Assembly: GCA_945632055.1 (NCBI GenBank)
Contig: CALZCU010000069.1
Coordinates: 1-6,195 of the forward strand
Direction of reading: 5' to 3'
DNA length: 6,195 nt
Origin: an uncultured Ruminococcus sp.
GTDB lineage: Bacteria; Bacillota; Clostridia; Oscillospirales; Acutalibacteraceae
Shown: positions 1 through 5,695 of the stretch, piece by piece
Layout of the letters: each line of letters begins with the position of its first letter
How positions within the stretch are numbered: position 1 is the first letter of the stretch
Notes under the pieces: generated by a model
What the model was told of the DNA's origin: nothing
The model's input: only the letters and a program-made list of their open reading frames with translations
The model's database searches: none
Translations under genes and position numbers: made by a program

Positions 1-652
1 AGGATGGCATTCTAAGTTTGTTATGATTTCCACCGACAAGGCGGTAAATCCGACAAATGTTATGGGCGCAACAAAGCGTGCTTGTGAGATGATTATTCAG
101 TATAAGGCGCAGACGAGCAAGCATACAGAATTTGTTACAACCCGTTTCGGCAATGTGCTTGGCTCAAACGGCTCGGTTATTCCGCTGTTCCGCAGACAGA
201 TTGAAAGCGGCTCTCCCGTAACCGTTACCCACCCCGATATTATCAGATATTTTATGACGATTCCCGAGGCTGTTTCGCTTGTTCTTGAGGCAGGCGCAAT
301 GGCAAAGGGCGGAGAAATTTTTGTGCTTGATATGGGTGCGCCGGTTAAGATTACAACTCTTGCTGAGAATCTCATCAGAATGTACGGCAAGATTCCCTAC
401 AAAGATGTTGAGATTGTCTTTACCGGACTTCGCCCCGGCGAAAAGCTGTTTGAGGAGCTTCTGATGGACGAGGAAGGTCTTACATCAACAGCGAATAAGA
501 AAATATTTATCGGAAATCAGATTGACATTGACGCAGAGGATATTCTCGCAAAGCTTCACGACCTGCGCAAGGCGGCTGACGAGAACGACAGTGAAAAAAC
601 AGTTGAGCTGTTGAGTCAGATGGTACCGACCTTTAATCATAAGGTTAATTGA
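1..652 (+). CDS. FlaA1/CapD-type UDP-sugar 4,6-dehydratase/epimerase, C-terminal part (5' truncated)
   Basis: This is the C-terminal end of a short-chain-dehydrogenase-like enzyme that acts on UDP-N-acetylglucosamine-type sugars, typically the 4,6-dehydration or 5-epimerisation opening capsule, O-antigen or glycoprotein-sugar pathways. The frame is open from base 2, so the ATG at 23 is internal and about 216 residues are visible. Numbered from base 2, the catalytic strip STDKAVNPTNVMGATK lies at residues 10-25. It has the Thr-Asp-Lys group and a Met-x-x-x-Lys in place of the usual Tyr-x-x-x-Lys, which is characteristic of the FlaA1/CapD/PglF family. It is followed by TRFGNVLGSNGSV, the HPDIIRYFMTIPEA block and GLRPGEKLFEELL, all in family order. 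Full-length relatives are either about 330 residues (soluble) or about 600 with N-terminal membrane helices; the missing 5' end prevents a choice. glmS follows after 54 nt, which fits a surface-polysaccharide locus. Family assignment is confident; exact reaction and gene name are not. Confidence 0.93.
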   Translation, partial: GWHSKFVMISTDKAVNPTNVMGATKRACEMIIQYKAQTSKHTEFVTTRFGNVLGSNGSVIPLFRRQIESGSPVTVTHPDIIRYFMTIPEAVSLVLEAGAMAKGGEIFVLDMGAPVKITTLAENLIRMYGKIPYKDVEIVFTGLRPGEKLFEELLMDEEGLTSTANKKIFIGNQIDIDAEDILAKLHDLRKAADENDSEKTVELLSQMVPTFNHKVN

Positions 653-676
653 CGGACTGATGAGAGAATATTTTAT
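649..676 (+). promoter_or_regulatory. weak candidate sigma-A promoter before glmS
   Basis: TTGACG at 649-654 matches the -35 consensus at five of six bases and overlaps the stop codon of the upstream gene. Sixteen bases later TTTTAT (671-676) matches the -10 consensus at four of six. This could give glmS and the genes after it their own transcription start, but AT-rich gaps often contain such matches and read-through from the upstream gene is equally possible. Confidence 0.22.
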
Positions 677-706
677 TCAGAATAAATTTGAAAAGGAGTA
701 ACCCAT

Positions 707-2536
707 ATGTGCGGTATTGTTGGATATGTAGGTCCTAAGGACTGTAGCGATGTGCTGGTAAGCGCATTGACAAAGCTTGAGTACAGAGGCTATGACTCGG
801 CAGGTATTGCGGTCTTTGAGGACGGCGAAATTAAAACTGTAAAAACCAAGGGCAAGCTTAAGGATTTAGAGGATAAGCTCCAAGAGGTCGGCAAGCCGGA
901 CGGTCACATTGGTATCGGCCATACAAGGTGGGCTACTCACGGCGAACCGTCTGATATTAACTCGCATCCCCACAGCGGTGCGAGAGTTACAATCGTGCAT
1001 AACGGAATAATTGAAAACTACATAGAATTAAAGGAATTTTTAATTTCAAAGGGCAGAGAATTTCTGAGCGATACCGACACAGAGGTTGTCGCTCAGCTTC
1101 TTGACTACAAATACAACGGAAATCCGCTTGAAACGATTGACTCGGTTATGGCGGAGCTTAAGGGTTCCTTTGCGCTCGGAATTATGTTCAAGGATTTTCC
1201 CGACAGAGTTTTTGCTGTGCGCAGGGAAAGTCCTCTCATTGTCGGTGTTGCCGAGGGCGAGTGCTTTATTGCGTCCGATGTTCCTGCAATTTTGCAGTAC
1301 ACAAGGGATTATTATCTGCTTGAGCACGATGAAATTGCAACGCTTTCGGGCGATGGCGTAACCTTTGTCGATGAGCATCTTGACCCGATTGAAAAGGAAT
1401 TAAAGACTGCCGACTGGGATATGGAAGCCGCTGAAAAGAGCGGTTATCCGCACTTTATGATTAAGGAAATCAACGAGCAGCCGACTGCTATCAGGACTAC
1501 GATTATGCCGAGAATCAAGGACGGCTTGCCCTGTCTTGAGGAATGTGGCATTACAGTTGAAAAGCTGAAGGATTTTAAAAATATCACTATCGTTGCCTGC
1601 GGTACTGCAATGCACGCAGGAATGGTTGGAAAATATGTCATCGAGGACATTGCGAGAGTTCCCGTAAATGTTGATATTGCTTCGGAGTTCCGTTACAGAA
1701 ATCCGATTATCGGTGAGGGCGACCTTGTTATTATTATTTCGCAGTCGGGCGAAACTGCTGACAGCCTTGCCGCAATGCGCCTTGCAAAGCAGAAGGGAGC
1801 AACTACTCTTGCGATTGTAAATGCAAAGGGAAGCTCGATTGCCCGTGAAGCAGATATGCTCATCTATACTCTCGCAGGCCCTGAAATTGCGGTTGCTTCA
1901 ACAAAGGCTTACATCACTCAGCTTTCGGTTGTCTACCTTTTTGCATTTGAGCTTGCTCTTGCAAAGGAAACCGTCAGCGTTGCGGAGTGCAAGCGGCTTG
2001 TGTCGGCACTTATGAAGATGCCCGAGGCTGTTCAGCATGTAATTGAAAACTGTGAAGAAAAGTGCAAATATATTGCTACAAAGCTTGTTACAGCCGACAG
2101 CCTGCTTTATATCGGCAGAGGTCTTGACTATGCGCTTTCGATGGAGGGCTCGCTGAAGCTCAAGGAGGTATCCTATATCCATTCTGAGAGCTATGCGGCA
2201 GGTGAGCTTAAACACGGCACAATTTCACTTATTGACGAGGATATGCCTGTTATTTCTGTTGCAACCCAGACGGACATTATCCCCAAGACAATCAGCAATA
2301 TTGTTGAGGTTAAGTCCAGAGGAGCAAAGATTATCCTTGTCTGCACAGACGCCTGTGCAAGAGGACTTAAGGACGGCGTTGCCGACTATGTTGTGGAAAT
2401 TCCGCACTCTGAGGAGCTTCTTATGCCGATTACGGCTGTAGTTCCGCTCCAGCTTCTTGCGTACTACACTGCAATTAACAGAGGTAACGACCCCGATAAG
2501 CCAAGAAACCTCGCAAAATCCGTTACCGTTGAGTAA
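707..2536 (+). CDS. glmS: glutamine--fructose-6-phosphate aminotransferase (isomerizing), GlmS
   Basis: This cytoplasmic enzyme converts fructose-6-phosphate and glutamine to glucosamine-6-phosphate and glutamate, the committed step to UDP-GlcNAc for peptidoglycan and other envelope glycans. The protein has 609 residues, the usual GlmS length. It starts MCGIVGYVG, so Met removal exposes the nucleophilic Cys of the N-terminal glutaminase. Other glutaminase motifs are HTRWATHGEPSDINSHPH (from about residue 72), HNGIIENY (98-105) and SDTDTE (121-126). Two SIS sugar-phosphate isomerase domains follow, with CGT at about 298, SQSGET at 345-350, ASTKAYITQ near 397, GRG near 470, EGSLKLKE near 480 and SYAAGELKHG near 495. 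The C-terminus, PRNLAKSVTVE, is the canonical GlmS tail with its catalytic Lys. The start is set by AAGGAG at 693-698, 8 nt before the ATG. Only 54 nt separate it from the preceding gene, too little for a glmS ribozyme. The ligase gene begins 15 nt after its stop, indicating one operon. No missing key residue is seen. Confidence 0.98.
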   Translation: MCGIVGYVGPKDCSDVLVSALTKLEYRGYDSAGIAVFEDGEIKTVKTKGKLKDLEDKLQEVGKPDGHIGIGHTRWATHGEPSDINSHPHSGARVTIVHNGIIENYIELKEFLISKGREFLSDTDTEVVAQLLDYKYNGNPLETIDSVMAELKGSFALGIMFKDFPDRVFAVRRESPLIVGVAEGECFIASDVPAILQYTRDYYLLEHDEIATLSGDGVTFVDEHLDPIEKELKTADWDMEAAEKSGYPHFMIKEINEQPTAIRTTIMPRIKDGLPCLEECGITVEKLKDFKNITIVACGTAMHAGMVGKYVIEDIARVPVNVDIASEFRYRNPIIGEGDLVIIISQSGETADSLAAMRLAKQKGATTLAIVNAKGSSIAREADMLIYTLAGPEIAVASTKAYITQLSVVYLFAFELALAKETVSVAECKRLVSALMKMPEAVQHVIENCEEKCKYIATKLVTADSLLYIGRGLDYALSMEGSLKLKEVSYIHSESYAAGELKHGTISLIDEDMPVISVATQTDIIPKTISNIVEVKSRGAKIILVCTDACARGLKDGVADYVVEIPHSEELLMPITAVVPLQLLAYYTAINRGNDPDKPRNLAKSVTVE

Positions 2537-2551
2537 GCAAGGAGAGATAAT

Positions 2552-4057
2552 ATGAAAACTTCTGTATTGGCGTGGCTCGACAGAGCCGCAGAAAGATTTG
2601 CCGGCAAGACTGTTTTTTCCGATGAGAACGGAAAAATCACCTTTTCCGAGCTGAATAATTACACAAAATCAATCGGCACATATCTTGCAAGGCTCGTTTC
2701 GGGCAATGTCCCGATTGTCGTTATGAGCGGCAGACATATCCTTACGCCTGCCTGCTATCTCGGCGCCGTAAGAGCAGGCTGCTTCTATGCGCCTATGGAC
2801 GCAACTATGCCGATATCAAGATTAAACAGCATACTCGGCGTAATAAAAGCAGATTTTATGCTTGTTGACAAAGAGCATCTTGAAACGGCAAAAAAACTTG
2901 ACTTTTGCGGAAAAATTATTATTATAGAAGATATAATCGACACTCAACCTGATGAAGAATTGCTCAAAAAGGCTTCAATGGGACTTACCGAGATTTCGCC
3001 GCTTTATGTGATTTTCACCTCAGGCTCAACAGGTGTGCCAAAGGGTGTTATCACCTCGCATCATTCGCTGATGTGCTACATTGACGCTGTGTGCAAGGTG
3101 CTTGACATAAACGAAAGCGATGTGCTGGGCAACCAGTCGCCGCTTGACTATATTGCCGCAGTGAGGGACATTTACCTGCCTCTTAAGACGGGTGCGTCAA
3201 CGGTTATTATCCCAAAGAATGAGTTTTCAATGCCGACAGAGCTTTTTGAAACTCTCAATAAGAACAGAGTTACTACGCTTTGCTGGAGCGTTGCAGGCAT
3301 TGAGCTTCCTGCAAAGCTCGGCGCATTTGACTGCATAAAGCCCGAATATCTCAAAAAGGTATGCTTTTCAGGCTCGGTTATGCCCTGCAAATACCTTAAA
3401 ATCTGGCAGGACAATCTGCCCGATGTTCTGTATGTAAACCAGTACGGCCCGACAGAGGCGACAGCCTCCTGCACCTACTATGTCGTTGACAAAAAGGTGG
3501 ACGAGTCTACGGTTCTGCCAATCGGTACGCCGTATGAGAACTATTCCGTTATACTCCTCAATGATGACGGAACGCAGACTCCCGACGGCGAAATCGGCGA
3601 AATTTGCGTTAAAGGTCCGATTCTTGCACTCGGCTACTACGGCGATGTGCAGAGGACAAGCGAGTCGTTCATTCAGAATCCACTCAATCCCAACTACCGT
3701 GAGCTTATCTACAAAACAGGCGACCTCGGAAGCATAGGCGAGGACGGTCTGCTGATGTTCCACGGCAGAAAGGACAGGCAGATTAAGCATATGGGACACC
3801 GCATTGAGCTTGGCGAAATTGAGGAAACCGCCAAGAAGATTGACGGTATGGGCGAGTGCTGTGCGCTGTATAACAAGGAAAAGGAGCATCTTTATCTTTT
3901 CTATACAGGCGATGTTCAGTCCAAGGATATTGTTCTTCATTTCAGAAAGGTTCTTCCTGCGTTTATGGTTCCGAGAAAGCTGGTTGCTCTTGAGGAGCTT
4001 CCCAAGCTTCCGAACGGAAAGCTTGATATGCAGAGCCTTAAGGCAATGTTTAAGTAA
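2552..4057 (+). CDS. stand-alone amino-acid adenylating ligase (AMP-forming, DltA/NRPS A-domain-like)
   Basis: This 501-residue cytoplasmic enzyme belongs to the ANL superfamily. It should activate a carboxylate as an acyl-AMP and load it on the phosphopantetheine arm of a carrier protein, most likely the one encoded at 4248. Motifs in order: A3 FTSGSTGVPKG (155-165), A5 NQYGPTEA (296-303), A7 YKTGDLG (387-393), A8 hinge GRKDRQIKHMGHRIELGEIE (405-424) and A10 LPNGKLD (486-492) with catalytic Lys490. Length matches DltA (about 500 residues), and no condensation, carrier or thioesterase domain is attached. The pocket differs from DltA: by my manual alignment of NQSPLDYIAAVRDIY (194-208) with the DltA block, the Asp that binds the alpha-amino group is Ile201, with an Asp two residues earlier (199). 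The DltA Cys in the FCGE motif is Ser273 (FSGS). D-alanine is therefore an unlikely substrate; the true one is unknown. AAGGAG at 2539-2544 lies 7 nt before the ATG. An acyl-CoA synthetase role is less likely given the adjacent carrier gene. Confidence 0.88.
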   Translation: MKTSVLAWLDRAAERFAGKTVFSDENGKITFSELNNYTKSIGTYLARLVSGNVPIVVMSGRHILTPACYLGAVRAGCFYAPMDATMPISRLNSILGVIKADFMLVDKEHLETAKKLDFCGKIIIIEDIIDTQPDEELLKKASMGLTEISPLYVIFTSGSTGVPKGVITSHHSLMCYIDAVCKVLDINESDVLGNQSPLDYIAAVRDIYLPLKTGASTVIIPKNEFSMPTELFETLNKNRVTTLCWSVAGIELPAKLGAFDCIKPEYLKKVCFSGSVMPCKYLKIWQDNLPDVLYVNQYGPTEATASCTYYVVDKKVDESTVLPIGTPYENYSVILLNDDGTQTPDGEIGEICVKGPILALGYYGDVQRTSESFIQNPLNPNYRELIYKTGDLGSIGEDGLLMFHGRKDRQIKHMGHRIELGEIEETAKKIDGMGECCALYNKEKEHLYLFYTGDVQSKDIVLHFRKVLPAFMVPRKLVALEELPKLPNGKLDMQSLKAMFK

Positions 4058-4065
4058 AAGCAGAG

Positions 4066-4117
4066 AAAAAATGTAGGGAACAGTCTTGACTGTTCCGCTG
4101 ATGCACAGACATTTTTT
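4066..4117 (+). terminator. weak terminator-like or attenuator-like fold after the ligase gene
   Basis: A run AAAAAATGT (4066-4074) is the exact reverse complement of ACATTTTTT (4109-4117), so the RNA could close an outer stem around the GGAACAGT/ACTGTTCC hairpin and end in six U residues. This begins 8 nt after the ligase stop and could lower read-through into the carrier-protein gene. It is a poor classical terminator: the GC-rich inner stem is 15 nt from the U-run, and the outer stem is almost all A-U. Confidence 0.25.
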
Positions 4118-4150
4118 AAAACCTTCGGAACGGTCAAGACCGTTCCCTGC
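4073..4150. repeat. inverted pair of self-palindromic 25-nt arms (REP/MITE-like element)
   Basis: Arm 1 (4073-4097) and arm 2 (4126-4150) are inverted copies that match at 22 of 25 positions, separated by 28 nt. Each arm contains its own perfect 20-nt hairpin: 4077-4096 (GGAACAGTC-TT-GACTGTTCC) and 4127-4146 (GGAACGGTC-AA-GACCGTTCC). Two of the three differences between arms change an A-T pair of the first hairpin to a G-C pair in the second, so each hairpin stays perfect while the long arm-to-arm pairing gains an A-C mismatch and a G-T wobble. This suggests selection for the small hairpins. The layout resembles bacterial REP/BIME or short MITE elements that sit between genes. No encoded protein and no convincing target-site duplication is visible. 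Whether it is dispersed in the genome cannot be told from one window. Confidence 0.8.
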
Positions 4151-4247
4151 TCTAAGGCAGAATAAATCAAATGTTTAGTGCTTAAAAGATGATACTACAG
4201 ACAAAAAACAGAAATATATACTATTATGATTAAAAGGAGAAATTACA

Positions 4248-4475
4248 ATGGACGAATTAATGGAAATTCTTGAGGAATTAAGACCTGATGTTGACTTTGA
4301 AAATGAAACTGCTCTTATTGACGACGGTGTGCTCGATTCCTTTGACATCGTAGCGCTTGTCGGTGAGCTTAACGACGCTTTTGATATTGAGATTAAGCCC
4401 AACAACCTTGTTCCCGCTAATTTCAATTCGGCAAAGGCTATGATGGCTCTTATTGAACAGCTTCAGGACGAATAA
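4248..4475 (+). CDS. DltC-like aminoacyl/acyl carrier protein
   Basis: This 75-residue acidic protein should carry the group activated by the upstream ligase as a thioester on a 4'-phosphopantetheine arm. The attachment site is Ser31 (codon 4338-4340) in DDGVLDSFDIVALVGELN, which closely resembles the DEGLLDSF motif of DltC-type carriers; fatty-acid ACPs normally have a DSL motif instead. The rest fits a four-helix carrier fold: an N-terminal helix, the Ser at the start of helix 2, then FDIEI and a C-terminal helix ending IEQLQDE. Length is slightly below the usual 76-80 residues. AAGGAGA at 4234-4240, 7 nt from the ATG, fixes the start; the in-frame ATG at 4260 has no comparable site. It lies 190 nt after the ligase, across the inverted repeat, and 10 nt before the decarboxylase, so its translation appears more tightly tied to the latter. 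The modifying phosphopantetheinyl transferase is not encoded here. The bound substrate is unknown. Confidence 0.92.
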   Translation: MDELMEILEELRPDVDFENETALIDDGVLDSFDIVALVGELNDAFDIEIKPNNLVPANFNSAKAMMALIEQLQDE

Positions 4476-4476
4476 T

Positions 4477-4480
4477 GAGG
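4477..4480 (+). promoter_or_regulatory. ribosome-binding site deciding the decarboxylase start
   Basis: GAGG lies immediately after the carrier-protein stop (4473-4475) and 5 nt before the ATG at 4486. It favours that ATG over the in-frame TTG at 4453, which lies inside the carrier gene and would add 11 residues (MNSFRTNNEVI) that do not look like part of the fold. Confidence 0.6.
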
Positions 4481-4485
4481 TAATT

Positions 4486-5670
4486 ATGAATGAATCTTTA
4501 TTAAAGGAGCTTGCATTGCAGCTCGATACTCCGTCATATGTGTTTGATATTGACGAGTTCAAAAAGCGTGCTCAGCTTGTAAAGAAGGAATTCGGCGAAA
4601 AGACAGGAATTTGCTTTTCTATAAAAGCAAATCCCTTTTTGCTGTCCTGCCTTCCCGACTGCTTCGACAAAATCGAGGTTTGCAGTCCGGGAGAGCTTAC
4701 AATCTGCGAAAAGACAAATGCAGATATGAATATGGTGATTTTTTCCGGTGTAAACAAGACGGAAGCTGATGTTGAGCGTGCAATGGACGATAAGGTCGGC
4801 ACATTTACTGCGGAGAGCTATCTGCATCTGAAGCTCATAAATGAAAGCGCATTAAAAAGGGGAATTAAGGTTCCTGTGCTTGTAAGGCTTACAGGCGGCA
4901 GTCAGTTCGGTATGGACGAGGCTGATGTGCTTGATGTCATCAAAAATCGTGAAAGCTACGGCGGAATCGAGATTGTCGGTCTGCACTATTTTACAGGCAC
5001 TCAGAAGAGAAAGCCTGCCGTAATCGAAAAGGAGCTTAACTATGTTTCCGAGTTTATCGGCAGAGTTAAGGACGAGCTTGGCTTTGAGCTTGAAAAACTT
5101 GAGTACGGAACGGGGCTTGCCGTTGATTATTTCAGCGATGACGCAGACGCTGCCGAGGAGGAACGGCTTGCGGCAGTTGCCGTAAAAATCAGAGAGATTG
5201 CAGAAAAGGTAAAGCTGACCGTTGAAATGGGCAGGTTTTTTGCCGCTCCCTGCGGTTACTATTTCACAAGGGTTATGGACACAAAGACCAACTGCGGAGT
5301 GAACTACGCTATCGTTGACGGCGGTCTTAACCAGCTCAAGTATGACGGACAGCTTCAGGGTATGCAGATTCCCATTATCGCTCACATCAAGGGCGAGGGC
5401 AACACAGCAAATGACGCTCCCGAAAAGTGGACGCTTTGCGGAAGTCTTTGCACAACTAATGATATTCTTGCGAGAAATGCCGAATTTTCTTCGCTTGAAA
5501 TCGGAGATATTCTCGTATTTAAACGCACAGGCGCATATTCGGCTATGGAGGGAATGGCTGTGTTCCTCAGCAGAGAAATGCCGGTTATTTCAACCTATTC
5601 ACAGGAAAACGGTTTAAAGATTTTAAGGGAAATGATTTTTACCGATATTTTTAACACACCGTCTGTATAA
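4486..5670 (+). CDS. PLP-dependent decarboxylase, DapDC/ODC (Orn/DAP/Arg group 2) family, probably acting on a carrier-bound amino acid
   Basis: This 394-residue cytoplasmic protein has a fold-III PLP barrel and a C-terminal beta domain. Visible motifs: FSIKANP with the PLP lysine Lys47, CSPGE (66-70), GLHYFTGTQ (165-173), EYGTG (206-210, phosphate loop), EMGR (247-250, cf. EPGR), VDGG (277-280), LCTTND with Cys322 and GAYSAMEG (349-356) with Tyr351. Compared with true diaminopimelate decarboxylase, HCHIGSQ has become HYFTGTQ, so the PLP-stacking His is Phe169. The CES(G/S)D segment has become CTTND, losing the Glu that contacts the distal amino group of diaminopimelate. lysA function is therefore unlikely. 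The gene is tightly packed between carrier protein and MBOAT. By analogy with BtrK of butirosin synthesis and with decarboxylases paired with ligases in exosortase loci, the inferred job is decarboxylation of the aminoacyl group on the carrier. Alternatives are decarboxylation of a free amino acid before activation, or, less likely, racemisation. Confidence 0.88.
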   Translation: MNESLLKELALQLDTPSYVFDIDEFKKRAQLVKKEFGEKTGICFSIKANPFLLSCLPDCFDKIEVCSPGELTICEKTNADMNMVIFSGVNKTEADVERAMDDKVGTFTAESYLHLKLINESALKRGIKVPVLVRLTGGSQFGMDEADVLDVIKNRESYGGIEIVGLHYFTGTQKRKPAVIEKELNYVSEFIGRVKDELGFELEKLEYGTGLAVDYFSDDADAAEEERLAAVAVKIREIAEKVKLTVEMGRFFAAPCGYYFTRVMDTKTNCGVNYAIVDGGLNQLKYDGQLQGMQIPIIAHIKGEGNTANDAPEKWTLCGSLCTTNDILARNAEFSSLEIGDILVFKRTGAYSAMEGMAVFLSREMPVISTYSQENGLKILREMIFTDIFNTPSV

Positions 5671-5684
5671 TTGTTTAAAAGGGT

Positions 5685-5690
5685 AGGGTG
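5685..5690 (+). promoter_or_regulatory. ribosome-binding site deciding the TTG start of the MBOAT gene
   Basis: AGGGTG at 5685-5690 is an imperfect Shine-Dalgarno sequence 5 nt before TTG 5696. An in-frame TAG at 5684-5686 excludes an earlier start, and the first in-frame ATG (6002) would remove the first three predicted membrane segments, so TTG is the best start. A weak site plus TTG predicts modest translation of this membrane protein. Confidence 0.55.
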
Positions 5691-5695
5691 AGAGC

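Noticed and set aside
3368..3940. 190-codon open frame on the minus strand
   Set aside because: It is antisense to the ligase gene, which has all its motifs intact, and its product shows no recognisable domain.
4127..4160. Rho-independent terminator at the second hairpin
   Set aside because: The hairpin is strong, but CCTGCTCTAAGG follows it on the + strand with no T-run, and the minus strand has only a short T-run at a distance.
4194..4222. Promoter before the carrier-protein gene (TATACT at 4217-4222, also TATTAT at 4222-4227)
   Set aside because: The -10 match is fair, but the best -35 at 17-nt spacing (ACTACA) matches only three of six bases and the region is simply AT-rich.
4453..4485. 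TTG 4453 as start of the decarboxylase
   Set aside because: It overlaps the carrier-protein gene by 23 nt and adds residues unlike the family N-terminus. ATG 4486 has GAGG at proper spacing.
4852..5385. 177-codon open frame on the minus strand
   Set aside because: It is antisense to the well-supported decarboxylase and shows no family motif.
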